Below are positions 1 through 7,847 of a stretch of 38,978 bases of DNA, one piece after another (position 1 is the first letter of the stretch; each line of letters starts with the position of its first letter). Source of the DNA: an uncultured Thiotrichaceae bacterium (GTDB lineage Bacteria; Pseudomonadota; Gammaproteobacteria; Thiotrichales; Thiotrichaceae); assembly GCA_902727985.1 (NCBI GenBank), contig CACVAY010000038.1, positions 1 to 38,978 of the forward strand. Reading direction: 5' to 3'. Made by a program: the position numbers and the translations under genes. Below the pieces are notes generated by a model. That model did not search any database. It saw only the letters and a program-made list of their open reading frames with translations, and was not told where the DNA came from.

Positions 1-9
1 TGGCTGGGC

Positions 10-1230
10 TTAGTTCTCTATTCTGATGGCAAAAATCAAGTCCATGACATTGGTCCCTGTGACTCCTGTTGATATCAAGTCGCCACTAGCGTCTAGAAAA
101 GTACCAGCATCTGCTTTTGCAAGAGAGGTTGTTGCATCTACATTTTCGGCTTCACCTCTTGTTATCGTCTCGCTATCAACTAAAGCGCCAGTGTCTTCGG
201 TCATGCCATCTGTGCCATCTGTACCCGCCGCTAATAAATAGCATCCTGAGGTATTTTGCATATGTTTAGCAGCAGCAAGTGCAAGATGCTGGTTTCTGCC
301 ACCTCTACCTGGATTTTCTGGAAGGTTTACGGTGGTTTCTGCTCCCCAGATAAACAGGGTGTTTGGGGTGTCGATGATTTTCTTAACGCAGGCTTCGGCG
401 GTTTCTAACGCATCGTTTTCTACAATGGCGTTATGTATTACGACATTGAAGCCAGCTTTTTTTGCACTATCTCCTGCGGTGTTTCTGGCAATAAGATTCG
501 AGGCAATAACCTTGTAACTAAAGTCAGGTGAAGGTGTTGCAGGGTTAAATCCTGTTAGGCGACTTCGCCATCGTTCAGGTAATGATTCTGGAATCTGGAG
601 TGCTGATGCAGGAGGAAATAATAAGCCAGAGCCAATAATGCAAACATCATCTAATGGAACGTCAGAGATTAAGAGGCAATGTACTTGCGTTGCTTTTATA
701 TATCGCCATAAACCTCCGGCCTTGATGGTTGAGGCGGATTGGCGCACAGCATTAATTTCATCAATAGAGTAGCTGTTGCTTAACATCCAGCGTGTCATCT
801 CTTGAAACGTGTCGAAGTCCCATGTGGCTTGCAGTTGTTCCACTAAACTGGATGCTCCACCTGATATGAGAAATAGCAGTGGAGTAGTTCCCTCTGCAAC
901 AAAATCGATAAGGGCTTTCCCCGCATCCAGACTTGATTGATCCGGGATGGGATGGCTGGCTTCAATAATGGTGACTTTTTTCTCATCCCAATGACAGGTA
1001 TCAGCATGTCCCCATTTGGTGATGAGTAATGCTTTTCCAATATTTGCATTCGGTATAGCAGTAAAAGCTCCTTCAAGCATACTCTCTGCGGCTTTCCCGA
1101 TAGCAACGATATTGATGGAGCCAGTTGCAAGTAGTTTGCTATTGCTCTCTGAAAGTGCGTTTTGCACAGCTTGTTTGCCGATGACTGAATGTAGTGCATC
1201 GTCGAAAATGGTAAGTAATGTGTTTTTCAT
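10..1230 (-). CDS. Glycerate 2-kinase (MOFRL family, GckA/TtuD-like)
   Basis: Probably phosphorylates D-glycerate to 2-phosphoglycerate with ATP in the cytoplasm, linking glyoxylate/tartronate-type carbon to glycolysis. The protein is about 406 aa from the start chosen here. The N-terminal part has the ISGGASSL nucleotide-site motif of the family. The C-terminal MOFRL domain shows GRGGRNQ and AAGTDGTDG, both hallmarks of this kinase family. The reading frame is open 22 codons further upstream, but the segment beginning MKNTLL at 1230 matches the usual family N-terminus, so that ATG is preferred; the Shine-Dalgarno sequence there is weak. The gene ends 10 bases from the window edge and is complete. 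No partner gene of a glycerate pathway is visible, so the physiological substrate source is unknown. Confidence 0.88.
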   Translation of the reverse strand: MKNTLLTIFDDALHSVIGKQAVQNALSESNSKLLATGSINIVAIGKAAESMLEGAFTAIPNANIGKALLITKWGHADTCHWDEKKVTIIEASHPIPDQSSLDAGKALIDFVAEGTTPLLFLISGGASSLVEQLQATWDFDTFQEMTRWMLSNSYSIDEINAVRQSASTIKAGGLWRYIKATQVHCLLISDVPLDDVCIIGSGLLFPPASALQIPESLPERWRSRLTGFNPATPSPDFSYKVIASNLIARNTAGDSAKKAGFNVVIHNAIVENDALETAEACVKKIIDTPNTLFIWGAETTVNLPENPGRGGRNQHLALAAAKHMQNTSGCYLLAAGTDGTDGMTEDTGALVDSETITRGEAENVDATTSLAKADAGTFLDASGDLISTGVTGTNVMDLIFAIRIEN

Positions 1231-1317
1231 AATCTTCGTATTGTTGCTTGCTAGAGATATCGAAAGCAAACAGTTTTTTGTATAAACAACAAGCAATTGA
1301 TGTTTTTTTTACTTTTT

Positions 1318-1456
1318 TTGACAACCGAACTGAAAATGCCGCGTATTATATTCCAGAAGCTGAGATTTAGCCCTTCTCAGTTCTATAGAGCATGGATAGC
1401 TAAAATTATAAGACTCGCAAAAAACCCCCCCTTATTTCTAAGCTGGGGTTTTTTTG
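1318..1456 (+). ncRNA. Candidate small RNA with promoter-like start and strong terminator
   Basis: The gap between the divergent glycerate kinase and DUF72 genes has a perfect TTGACA at 1318-1323, a TATTAT at 1344-1349 (20-bp spacer, longer than ideal), a small CTGAG/CTCAG hairpin at about 1360-1380, and a strong intrinsic terminator at 1419-1455. No convincing ORF lies between them. The arrangement would give a transcript of about 100 nt. It does not match a small RNA I recognise. It could instead be the promoter and leader of the DUF72 gene, with the terminator acting as an attenuator. Confidence 0.3.
1419..1455 (+). terminator. Intrinsic terminator, probably bidirectional
   Basis: A run of six A and four C (1419-1428) pairs with GGGG followed by six or more T (1445-1454), with a 16-nt loop. 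Because both flanks are A/T tracts, it could work on either strand. No annotated gene ends directly upstream on either strand, which supports a short unannotated transcript here. Confidence 0.7.
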
Positions 1457-1539
1457 TGTCTGTCATAAATGGATTATGGACATGAACAGGTTTGCTATGA
1501 TGCAAGTTTTTTCACTGTGGATGTTTTAAGAAAATTATC

Positions 1540-2382
1540 ATGCGTTACTACATTGGACTGCCTGAGTGGCGACATCCTGATTGGTATGCAGAAGGGAAAA
1601 ACCCCAAAAAACCCTTAAATATCTACGCCAGACATTTTACAGCGGTAGAGGGCAATACTTCCTTTTACGCACTGCCGAGTGTTGAAAATATTAGTGCGTG
1701 GAATGCGGCGGTTCCAGAGGGTTTTAAGTTCTGCTTCAAATTTCCCAAAACAATTACCCATGACCAGCAATTGCGACATTGTTCGCAGGATGTAAAAACG
1801 TTTCTTGAACGTGTCGCGCCATTGGAATCTAAGCTTGGTATTTTATGGTTGCAGATGAGGTCCTCATTTAGCGTGCAGTATTTGCCGAATCTAAGGTCAT
1901 TTCTCGATGCATTGCCTGAGCAGTTTAACTATGGGATTGAAGTAAGAAACCATAGTTTTTTTGCAAAAAATGAAACGGAGCGCGCCTTTAACCAGCTGCT
2001 AATAGAATATGATGTGAATCGAGTGATGTTTGATACTCGTATTTTTTTTGCTAACGCTTCTCAAGACGCTGATAGTCAAGATGCGCTGAAGAAAAAACCA
2101 CGTATGCCACTGCATGTCATTGCGACCTCTGATAAGCCCATGTTGCGTTTTATTGCGCCAATGGAGATCACTTTGGCTGATGTGGCTTTAGATCAATGGG
2201 CAAACAAGGTTATTGAGTGGGTTGATGAAGGAAAAACGCCCTATCTTTTTTTTCATAGCCCTAATAATCATCTAGCTCCTCAGCTGGCACTTTTGTTTTC
2301 ACAAAAAGTGGCAAAGCTCAGGCCGGACATGAAGCCGATCAGTTTGTGGAATCAACAGCCGCAACAAAACACACTTTTCTAG
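1540..2382 (+). CDS. DUF72 family protein (YecE-like)
   Basis: A 280-aa protein of the widespread DUF72/YecE family, which has a TIM-barrel-like fold and no settled biochemical role. Family features visible are the N-terminal YYIGLPEWRHPDW, the VEGNTSFYALPS segment, FKFCFKFPKTITHD, and the C-terminal YLFFHSPNNHLAP segment. Length is normal. It stands alone on the plus strand, between a terminator and the oppositely oriented zinc-ribbon gene, so it is probably monocistronic. The start ATG fits the family N-terminus. Confidence 0.85.
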   Translation: MRYYIGLPEWRHPDWYAEGKNPKKPLNIYARHFTAVEGNTSFYALPSVENISAWNAAVPEGFKFCFKFPKTITHDQQLRHCSQDVKTFLERVAPLESKLGILWLQMRSSFSVQYLPNLRSFLDALPEQFNYGIEVRNHSFFAKNETERAFNQLLIEYDVNRVMFDTRIFFANASQDADSQDALKKKPRMPLHVIATSDKPMLRFIAPMEITLADVALDQWANKVIEWVDEGKTPYLFFHSPNNHLAPQLALLFSQKVAKLRPDMKPISLWNQQPQQNTLF

Positions 2383-2421
2383 TTTTAGCGTACTGCGTTT
2401 TAGATAAAAAGTTAGAGTCTT

Positions 2422-2619
2422 TTATGCAGTCTCGTCTACGTTATCTTCAGGCCTAAAAACAGATACGTTTTTATCCATCTTACGACGTGAAAATGAATGC
2501 TTACATGCTGCGCAGAGATATTTTTCATCAATGTGTAATAGTTTTCTTTCGATAAATGAGCGATTGACTCTATGTATTTCAAAGTTGCCACAGTACGGGC
2601 AATATTTTTTAGTTTTCAT
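2422..2619 (-). CDS. Small zinc-ribbon protein of unknown function
   Basis: A 65-aa protein with two CxxC knuckles (C7-P-Y-C10 and C36-A-A-C39), spaced as in a compact zinc ribbon. The stretch between them is rich in Arg/Lys and hydrophobic residues (HRVNRSFIERKLLHI), and an acidic tail follows. This looks like a genuine small protein rather than a shadow ORF: the cysteine pairs are precise and nothing else is coded here. It might bind nucleic acid or act as a small regulator, but no function can be assigned. It converges on the DUF72 gene. Confidence 0.6.
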   Translation of the reverse strand: MKTKKYCPYCGNFEIHRVNRSFIERKLLHIDEKYLCAACKHSFSRRKMDKNVSVFRPEDNVDETA

Positions 2620-2773
2620 GGTGGTTTACTTATTATCTAATTATTACCAGCTAGCGCTCAAAGATCTTTGCCTTTTTGAATACAGCTGAGGATATAACTC
2701 ACTCACATTGACGCTATCCTAATTCTAACGGTGGCAGAGTAAAGGTTTAGCTTAATATTTGATCAATATGGAT

Positions 2774-2820
2774 GGGGGGTTTTCCAATACATTTATATTG
2801 AATTTTTGAGAAACCCCCAT
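2774..2820 (+). promoter_or_regulatory. Possible sigma-32 type promoter and hairpin ahead of hslVU
   Basis: TTGAAT at 2798-2803 followed 11 bases later by CCCCAT at 2815-2820 resembles the heat-shock promoter pattern (CTTGAA, CCCCAT); the spacer is slightly short. It lies just upstream of hslV, a classical heat-shock gene. The same region contains an 8-bp complementary pair, GGGGGTTT near 2774-2782 with AAACCCCC at 2811-2818, which overlaps the proposed -10 element. Confidence 0.4.
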
Positions 2821-2853
2821 ACATATTTTAGTACCTCAAATGTGGAGCAAAAC

Positions 2854-3390
2854 GTGGAACAATATCGTGGTACCACTATTCTTTCGGTAAGAAGGGATGG
2901 TCATGTTGTAATTGGTGGCGATGGCCAAGTCACTTTAGGCAATACTGTAATGAAAGGTAATGCCAGGAAAGTCAGACGTTTATATAATGATCAAGTGATT
3001 GCAGGTTTTGCAGGTGGCACGGCTGATGCCTTCACTTTATTTGAGCGATTTGAAGGTAAGTTGCAAACACATAATGGTAATTTAGTTCGCGCTGCGGTCG
3101 AACTTGCTAAAGATTGGCGTACTGATCGCATGCTGCGAAAGCTTGAGGCTTTACTTGCGGTGGCAGATAAAGATAGTTCGCTCATCATTACGGGGAATGG
3201 TGATGTCATCGAACCCGAAGATAATTTAATTGCAATTGGTTCTGGTGGCCCATTTGCGCAGTCAGCCGCAAAAGCATTGCTTGATAATTCTGAGCTTACA
3301 GCGCGTGAAATTGTTGAGAAAAGCCTCCATATCGCTGGTGATGTTTGTATTTACACCAACCACAATCTGACTATTGAGGAATTATCCTAA
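2854..3390 (+). CDS. hslV: HslV, ATP-dependent protease peptidase subunit
   Basis: Peptidase subunit of the HslUV (ClpYQ) heat-shock protease; it forms a double hexamer capped by HslU rings and degrades misfolded and regulatory proteins in the cytoplasm. About 178 aa. The N-terminus [16 protein letters not shown] places the catalytic threonine in the TTILSVRR motif after a short leader, as in other HslV proteins; [23 protein letters not shown] follows in family order. The start is taken as GTG 2854 because GGAG lies six bases upstream and the product matches homologues; the frame is open further upstream from a TTG at 2806, but that region overlaps the promoter-like sequence. Its stop codon overlaps the hslU start by one base. 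Confidence 0.95.
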   Translation: MEQYRGTTILSVRRDGHVVIGGDGQVTLGNTVMKGNARKVRRLYNDQVIAGFAGGTADAFTLFERFEGKLQTHNGNLVRAAVELAKDWRTDRMLRKLEALLAVADKDSSLIITGNGDVIEPEDNLIAIGSGGPFAQSAAKALLDNSELTAREIVEKSLHIAGDVCIYTNHNLTIEELS

Positions 3391-4733
3391 TGTCTATGAC
3401 TCCCCGTGAAATTGTTCAAGAGCTTGATAAACATGTTGTTGGTCAAGCCAATGCGAAACGTGCAGTCGCGATTGCTTTGAGAAACCGCTGGCGTCGACAG
3501 CAATTAGATGATGGTTTGCGTCAAGAAGTGACTCCAAAGAATATTTTAATGATTGGCCCGACGGGTGTGGGTAAAACCGAAATTGCACGTCGTTTGGCGA
3601 ATATTGCTGATGCGCCATTTGTAAAAGTGGAAGCGACCAAGTTTACTGAAGTGGGCTATGTCGGTAAGGAAGTGGATTCGATTATTCGTGACCTGGCTGA
3701 TATGGCGATTAAACGTACCCGTGAATCAGAGGTAAAGAAAGTAAAATTTCGCGCTGAGGATGCAGCAGAAGATCGTATTCTGGATATTCTTTTACCGCCA
3801 ATGAAATCAACTCAAGCGGATGATGGTGAGTGGTTGGCTGATAATAAGAAGCCTGAAGAGAATGCGACGCGCCAGAAGTTTCGTAAGAAACTCCGTGAAG
3901 GTGATTTAGATGATAAAGAAATAGAAATTGATATCGCTGCGAGTGTCCATGGTGTTGAAATTATGACACCTCCTGGTATGGAGGATATGGCAAATCAATT
4001 GCAAGGTATGTTTCAGTCGTTGGGTAAAGAAAAGACCAAAAAACGCAAAATGAAAATCAGTGAAGCGTTGAAAGTACTGGTTGAAGAAGAGGCCAATAAG
4101 ATGGTCAATGAGGAAGATCTTAAATTGCAGGCACTAGAAAGTGTTGAGCAAAACGGTATTGTTTTCATTGACGAGATTGATAAAGTTGTTCGCAAAGGTG
4201 AATCCAGCGGTGCTGAAGTTTCTCGTGAAGGGGTGCAGCGTGATTTGCTACCATTGATTGAAGGTAGCACAGTGAGTACAAAATACGGCATGATCAAAAC
4301 GGATCACATTTTGTTTATTACTTCTGGTGCATTTCATGTCGCAAAACCATCCGACCTCATTCCCGAATTACAAGGGCGCTTACCTATTCGCGTAGAAATG
4401 AATGCGCTGACTGCGAATGATTTTGAACGTATTCTGACAGAACCAGATGCCTCTTTAACAGAGCAATATGTCGGTTTGTTGGGTACGGAAAATGTGACGC
4501 TCAGTTTCACTGAAGATGGTATTAAGCGTATTGCGGAGACGGCATTCAAAGTGAATGAAACCACGGAAAATATCGGCGCTAGAAGACTCCATACGGTGAT
4601 GGAACATTTGCTGGAAAATATCTTGTTTGAAGCGCCAGATGGCGAAAGTAAGGTCATTATCGATGCGCAACAAGTCGATGATAAAATGGGCGTACTTGTG
4701 GAAGATGAAGATCTTAGCCGATATATACTTTAG
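3390..4733 (+). CDS. hslU: HslU, ATPase subunit of the HslUV protease
   Basis: AAA+ unfoldase that feeds substrates into HslV. The 447-aa length is usual for the family. Walker A is GPTGVGKT near residues 56-63 and Walker B is VFIDEID near 257-263. The intermediate (I) domain fills roughly residues 110-240 and is charged, as expected. The sensor/arginine region includes [14 protein letters not shown], and sensor 2 is [16 protein letters not shown]. The protein ends in LSRYIL, the conserved C-terminal tail that docks into HslV. It is coupled to hslV by a one-base overlap and followed after 11 bases by the DUF971 gene. Confidence 0.97.
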   Translation: MSMTPREIVQELDKHVVGQANAKRAVAIALRNRWRRQQLDDGLRQEVTPKNILMIGPTGVGKTEIARRLANIADAPFVKVEATKFTEVGYVGKEVDSIIRDLADMAIKRTRESEVKKVKFRAEDAAEDRILDILLPPMKSTQADDGEWLADNKKPEENATRQKFRKKLREGDLDDKEIEIDIAASVHGVEIMTPPGMEDMANQLQGMFQSLGKEKTKKRKMKISEALKVLVEEEANKMVNEEDLKLQALESVEQNGIVFIDEIDKVVRKGESSGAEVSREGVQRDLLPLIEGSTVSTKYGMIKTDHILFITSGAFHVAKPSDLIPELQGRLPIRVEMNALTANDFERILTEPDASLTEQYVGLLGTENVTLSFTEDGIKRIAETAFKVNETTENIGARRLHTVMEHLLENILFEAPDGESKVIIDAQQVDDKMGVLVEDEDLSRYIL

Positions 4734-4744
4734 GATACGCAGAA

Positions 4745-5110
4745 ATGACACCAATAAATATTACACTTAACCAAAAATCCCGCATTCTTGAAATTACTTG
4801 GCCAGATGATGAAGTGCATCAGCTGAGTTGTGAATACTTACGAGTTTCTTCACCTTCAGCAGAGGTACAAGGTCATGGACCAGGGCAGGAAAAACTCCAG
4901 CTTGGTAAAGAGAATGTCAATATCAATGCCATTGAGCCAGTTGGTAACTATGCGTTGAAGTTGGTGTTTGATGATAACCACGATAGTGGTTTGTTTAGTT
5001 GGAGTCTATTGCGTGAAATGGGCGACAATAAAGACGCTAATTGGGCAGAATATTTACGTAAATGTGATGAGGCTGGCTATGAACGTAAGGAAGAAGGTCA
5101 GGTAATCTAA
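4745..5110 (+). CDS. DUF971 protein (gamma-butyrobetaine hydroxylase-like N-terminal domain)
   Basis: A 121-aa stand-alone DUF971 domain. The family pattern is clear: an initial I-x-L-x-x-x-S-R-x-L-x-I-x-W-x-D segment, then LSCEYLRVSSPSAEVQGHG, and GNYALKLVFDDNHDSGLFSW. The domain is known as the N-terminal part of gamma-butyrobetaine hydroxylases and as a separate small protein in proteobacteria, often beside hslU as here. Its job is not established. AGGA lies upstream of the ATG, and its stop overlaps the hisI start by one base, so it is co-translated with both neighbours. Confidence 0.88.
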   Translation: MTPINITLNQKSRILEITWPDDEVHQLSCEYLRVSSPSAEVQGHGPGQEKLQLGKENVNINAIEPVGNYALKLVFDDNHDSGLFSWSLLREMGDNKDANWAEYLRKCDEAGYERKEEGQVI

Positions 5111-5508
5111 TGTCTGACAAAGAGACGCTTCAAGGGGTGTTGGATAAGGCTAAGTTCAATCAAGATGGTCTTATCCCCGCGATTGCTCAACAGCACGACA
5201 CGAAAGAGGTGTTGATGATGGCATGGATGAATCGTGAGTCCATTGAAGAGACGTTATCAACTGGGCGTGTTTGTTATTGGTCACGTTCACGTCAACAATA
5301 TTGGCGTAAAGGGGAATCCTCAGGGCAAGTACAGGTTTTAAAGGATCTGTACTTTGATTGTGACTATGACACTGTGTTATTGAGTGTCGATCAGACAGGC
5401 CCTGCATGTCATACTGGTCGCCGACATTGCTTTTTTTATAAAGTTGTTGATGAAAATGTGATCATTAATTCCAAGCCAATGATCGACCCTAAAGAATTAT
5501 ATAGATAA
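5110..5508 (+). CDS. hisI: Phosphoribosyl-AMP cyclohydrolase
   Basis: Third step of histidine biosynthesis: opens the adenine ring of phosphoribosyl-AMP. The 132-aa protein is the monofunctional form, lacking the HisE pyrophosphohydrolase domain found fused in enterobacteria. Motifs seen are VLMMAWMNRES, CYWSRSRQQYWRKGESSG, and the zinc/magnesium region DCDYDTVLLSVDQTGPACHT with the later cysteine in RRHCFF. It sits outside any his operon, coupled to DUF971 by a one-base overlap. No hisE is visible in the window. Confidence 0.95.
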   Translation: MSDKETLQGVLDKAKFNQDGLIPAIAQQHDTKEVLMMAWMNRESIEETLSTGRVCYWSRSRQQYWRKGESSGQVQVLKDLYFDCDYDTVLLSVDQTGPACHTGRRHCFFYKVVDENVIINSKPMIDPKELYR

Positions 5509-5548
5509 ACTCAAGTTAGTATTAATTTACACTCGATGAGGTTTGACG

Positions 5549-5782
5549 ATGCTAAAAAAGATCCTGATTGGCTTTATTCGAGGGTATCAACTATTCCTTA
5601 GTCCGATGCTGGGGAGTAACTGTCGCTTCTATCCTTCCTGTTCCCACTACAGCAAAGAAGCCATTGAAAAAAAAGGTGTTCTTAAGGGGGTATGGTTGTC
5701 AATTAGACGCATTTCCAGATGCCATCCCTGGAGTGAAGGAGGTTATGACCCTGTTCCTGAAGACCAAGAGCTTCATAAGTAG
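5549..5782 (+). CDS. yidD: YidD, membrane protein insertion efficiency factor
   Basis: A 77-aa peripheral membrane protein that helps YidC-dependent insertion. It shows the N-terminal amphipathic region [19 protein letters not shown], the cysteine motif [10 protein letters not shown], and the C-terminal RCHPW-GGYDPVP signature. The ATG at 5549 is preferred over a TTG two codons earlier because GAGG lies seven bases upstream of it. Usually yidD sits between rnpA and yidC; here it is at the end of the hslVU-hisI block, away from those genes. Confidence 0.93.
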   Translation: MLKKILIGFIRGYQLFLSPMLGSNCRFYPSCSHYSKEAIEKKGVLKGVWLSIRRISRCHPWSEGGYDPVPEDQELHK

Positions 5783-6192
5783 ATTATTTTTCCTTCCTGT
5801 TCTTCTACACCACCCTTTCACTATTATCTTTTCTTTAAGGAGCCGTAGATTAAATTCATTCGTCGGATAAATTGTGAATCCCATGCTGGATCTGTTGCAA
5901 TGGCACCACGTCCAGCTTTGCTCGTGTGTCGAATATGAGATATGATTTGATTGAAACTTGTGCTAGTGAACGCACTTTACTTATAACCTAGATGTTTTTT
6001 GAGTCCTGACTAGCGTTATCAGTAGTCCATTCGAGTGTTTAAACGCATAAGTTAATCATGTATATGTCATAGGGGCATGCACAAATTTGTTTTTATCAGC
6101 ACTGCAATAGTCTGGTGAATTCGCTTAGCTACTGGATAATATGGATAGCCTGCGATAATGGTTTTCATACTAAGCGATATGAGGAAGTATTC
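5783..6192. other. Intergenic gap of 410 bp
   Basis: Besides the gene remnant at 5824-5976, no convincing ORF, tRNA or terminator was seen. The right half (about 5990-6190) must contain the promoter of the GTPase cluster, but no clear -35/-10 pair could be picked by eye. Confidence 0.5.
5824..5976 (-). pseudogene. Decayed 3' end of an unidentified gene
   Basis: The minus strand reads open for 50 codons to a TAA at 5824-5826, bounded upstream by an in-frame TAA at 5977-5979. It has no start codon near its beginning. The translation looks like real protein: it contains NQIISHIRHTSKAGRGAI, then ATDPAWDSQFIRRMNLIYGS. The amino-acid usage is non-random for an otherwise geneless 410-bp gap. The ATDP-W segment faintly recalls C-termini of peptidoglycan glucosaminidases, but that is too weak to name it. 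It is most likely the remnant of a deleted gene. Confidence 0.4.
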
Positions 6193-7167
6193 TTGAGATA
6201 TAAAATAATCATTAGTGGACCTGTGGGAGCGGGAAAAACCTCAGCGATCAATGCCTTGACTGATGATAAAGCGTTGAAGACCGATGTTGCTGTTTCTGAT
6301 GTTGTTACCAGTCAAAGAAAGGATACGACAACAGTCGCATTGGATTATGGTGTTATCAAGTATGCGAACGAAGATGTGGTGCATATTTACGGGACGCCTG
6401 GTCAGGAACGCTTTGACTTTATGTGGGATATTCTTTCTGAAGGTGCCCATGGTCTAATCCTGCTATTCGATAACTGCCGTAATTATCCGTTTCGGGATCT
6501 CAAATACTATACTGAACAATTTTCTGACCTCATCGCCAAAACAGGCTTGATCGTTGGTGTGACACGCTATGATGTAACCCAAGACCCAGATGTTGAAGAA
6601 TATAAAGACTGGCTGAGAGAGTTAGAAATTAAGGCCGACGTATTTGTTGTTGATGCCAGGGTCAAAGAAGATATACATACTTTGGTTCGTCACTATTTGG
6701 ATCAAAATGCTGACATCTCAAGCTTAGGAAAACAACAGCGTGACGAGAAAAAAACTGTTGAAGCCGCTGAGGTAACAACGGTTGTTCCTCCTCTTCCTAA
6801 GACTATATTAAATGAAGAAACAGCTGCTCTCACTAAAATGCGGCTCACTGAAAAATCCATGCGCTCTGTGATGAAAATACAGGGGGTGACTGGTGCGAGT
6901 TTGGCGAATGATGTCGGGGAGTTGATTGATTCAACGATTCAGGATGATGATATTAATGAGTTTATCGCATTTATTTCTGGACTAACTCCCGCTGTCCAAG
7001 CGATTGCTGATATGGGGGAGATTCATAGAATTATGTTGCGTGGATCTAAGGATGAGAACTTAACTGTTTTTGTTGAGGCTGAGCATAGTTTGGGTGTTAC
7101 ATCTGAGCGCAAAGCTTCTGTTCCAGCAATTAGTCAGCAAATTGAAGATACATTGCAATGGATGTAA
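6193..7167 (+). CDS. MglA/Ras-like small GTPase fused to a C-terminal roadblock-like domain
   Basis: A 324-aa cytoplasmic protein. The N-terminal half is a small GTPase of the bacterial MglA-like/COG2229 group: P-loop GPVGAGKTS at residues 9-17, conserved Thr in the RKDTTT switch region near 42-47, and IYGTPGQERFDFMW at 66-78 as the G3/switch II segment. The usual NKxD is replaced by TRYD at 124-127, as tolerated in this group. After a charged linker (about 175-215), residues 216-324 look like a roadblock/LC7 domain (ANDVGELIDS, then VFVEAEHSLGV). Roadblock proteins such as MglB regulate MglA-type GTPases, so the fusion suggests built-in regulation. The start is set at TTG 6193 because GAGGAAG precedes it and the P-loop follows directly; an upstream GTG at 6115 has no ribosome site. 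Confidence 0.75.
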   Translation: MRYKIIISGPVGAGKTSAINALTDDKALKTDVAVSDVVTSQRKDTTTVALDYGVIKYANEDVVHIYGTPGQERFDFMWDILSEGAHGLILLFDNCRNYPFRDLKYYTEQFSDLIAKTGLIVGVTRYDVTQDPDVEEYKDWLRELEIKADVFVVDARVKEDIHTLVRHYLDQNADISSLGKQQRDEKKTVEAAEVTTVVPPLPKTILNEETAALTKMRLTEKSMRSVMKIQGVTGASLANDVGELIDSTIQDDDINEFIAFISGLTPAVQAIADMGEIHRIMLRGSKDENLTVFVEAEHSLGVTSERKASVPAISQQIEDTLQWM

Positions 7168-7191
7168 TTAAAAAAGGGTTACTGAAATAGT

Positions 7192-7830
7192 ATGGAACAG
7201 ATAGTACAGAATTTAAGTTCTCTTAAAGGCGTATTAGATGCCTGTTTATATAAAGATACTGAGATTGTTGCGAGTACTTTTTCAGAAGAACAAAATGTAA
7301 AAATGTCTGACTTGGGAGAGATGGTTGACCAAGTCTTTGGTGCACTCAGAGCTATCGAAAAAAGCCATGATGAAATCTATTTTTCTCTCAATGATAAATA
7401 TATTGCAGTTTATTTCTTAAATGATTCTCATTTGGCTATTCTCCTCACCGAAAAGAAAATTAACTTTCCACTGGTGCATATGGGAGTGAAGTCTGCAGCA
7501 GGCAAGTTAAAACGGATACAGGAGAAAGCAGAAAAAGAACAACAGCAGCTGTCTCAATCGGTTAATGGTCATGTTGCCAGTACGCCTGCTCATATTCCAA
7601 CGGAAGAATCCATTAAAACCCAGCTTATTCGTATCTCAACCGTTCTGATGGGGTATTTAGGCCCTGCCGCAATGCTGATTGTGGATGACCATGTTGAAGT
7701 TTGGAAACAGAAGTATGTACAAACTCCTGAAAATCTGGAATATCTTGTCATCATGCTTGAGAGTGAAATTACTTCAGATACGGATAAGGTTCAATTTAGA
7801 GACAAAGTTAGTAGCGTTATCGCAGAATAA
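7192..7830 (+). CDS. Roadblock/LC7-like protein with extra C-terminal domain
   Basis: A 212-aa soluble protein, 24 bases after the GTPase gene. Residues 1-105 resemble a roadblock/LC7 (MglB-like) fold: GVLDACLYKDTEIVASTF, DKYIAVYFLNDSHLAILLTEK, then a final helix with LVHMGVKSAAGKLKR. A Gln/Glu-rich linker leads to a second small domain (about 140-212) containing LMGYLGPAAMLIVDDHVEVW, which resembles the small GPxA domain found at the ends of some bacterial signalling proteins. The likely partner is the upstream GTPase, as a regulator or scaffold. That is inferred from the family role of MglB and from co-location. Confidence 0.65.
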   Translation: MEQIVQNLSSLKGVLDACLYKDTEIVASTFSEEQNVKMSDLGEMVDQVFGALRAIEKSHDEIYFSLNDKYIAVYFLNDSHLAILLTEKKINFPLVHMGVKSAAGKLKRIQEKAEKEQQQLSQSVNGHVASTPAHIPTEESIKTQLIRISTVLMGYLGPAAMLIVDDHVEVWKQKYVQTPENLEYLVIMLESEITSDTDKVQFRDKVSSVIAE

Positions 7831-7847
7831 AGAGACAATACGTTCGT

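Noticed and set aside
1297-1485. Open frame of 62 codons on the plus strand
   Set aside because: It runs through the proposed promoter and the terminator hairpin, has no ribosome site and no protein-like composition.
4013-4754. Several minus-strand open frames of 90-107 codons under hslU
   Set aside because: They are shadows of a strongly conserved gene and lack motifs.
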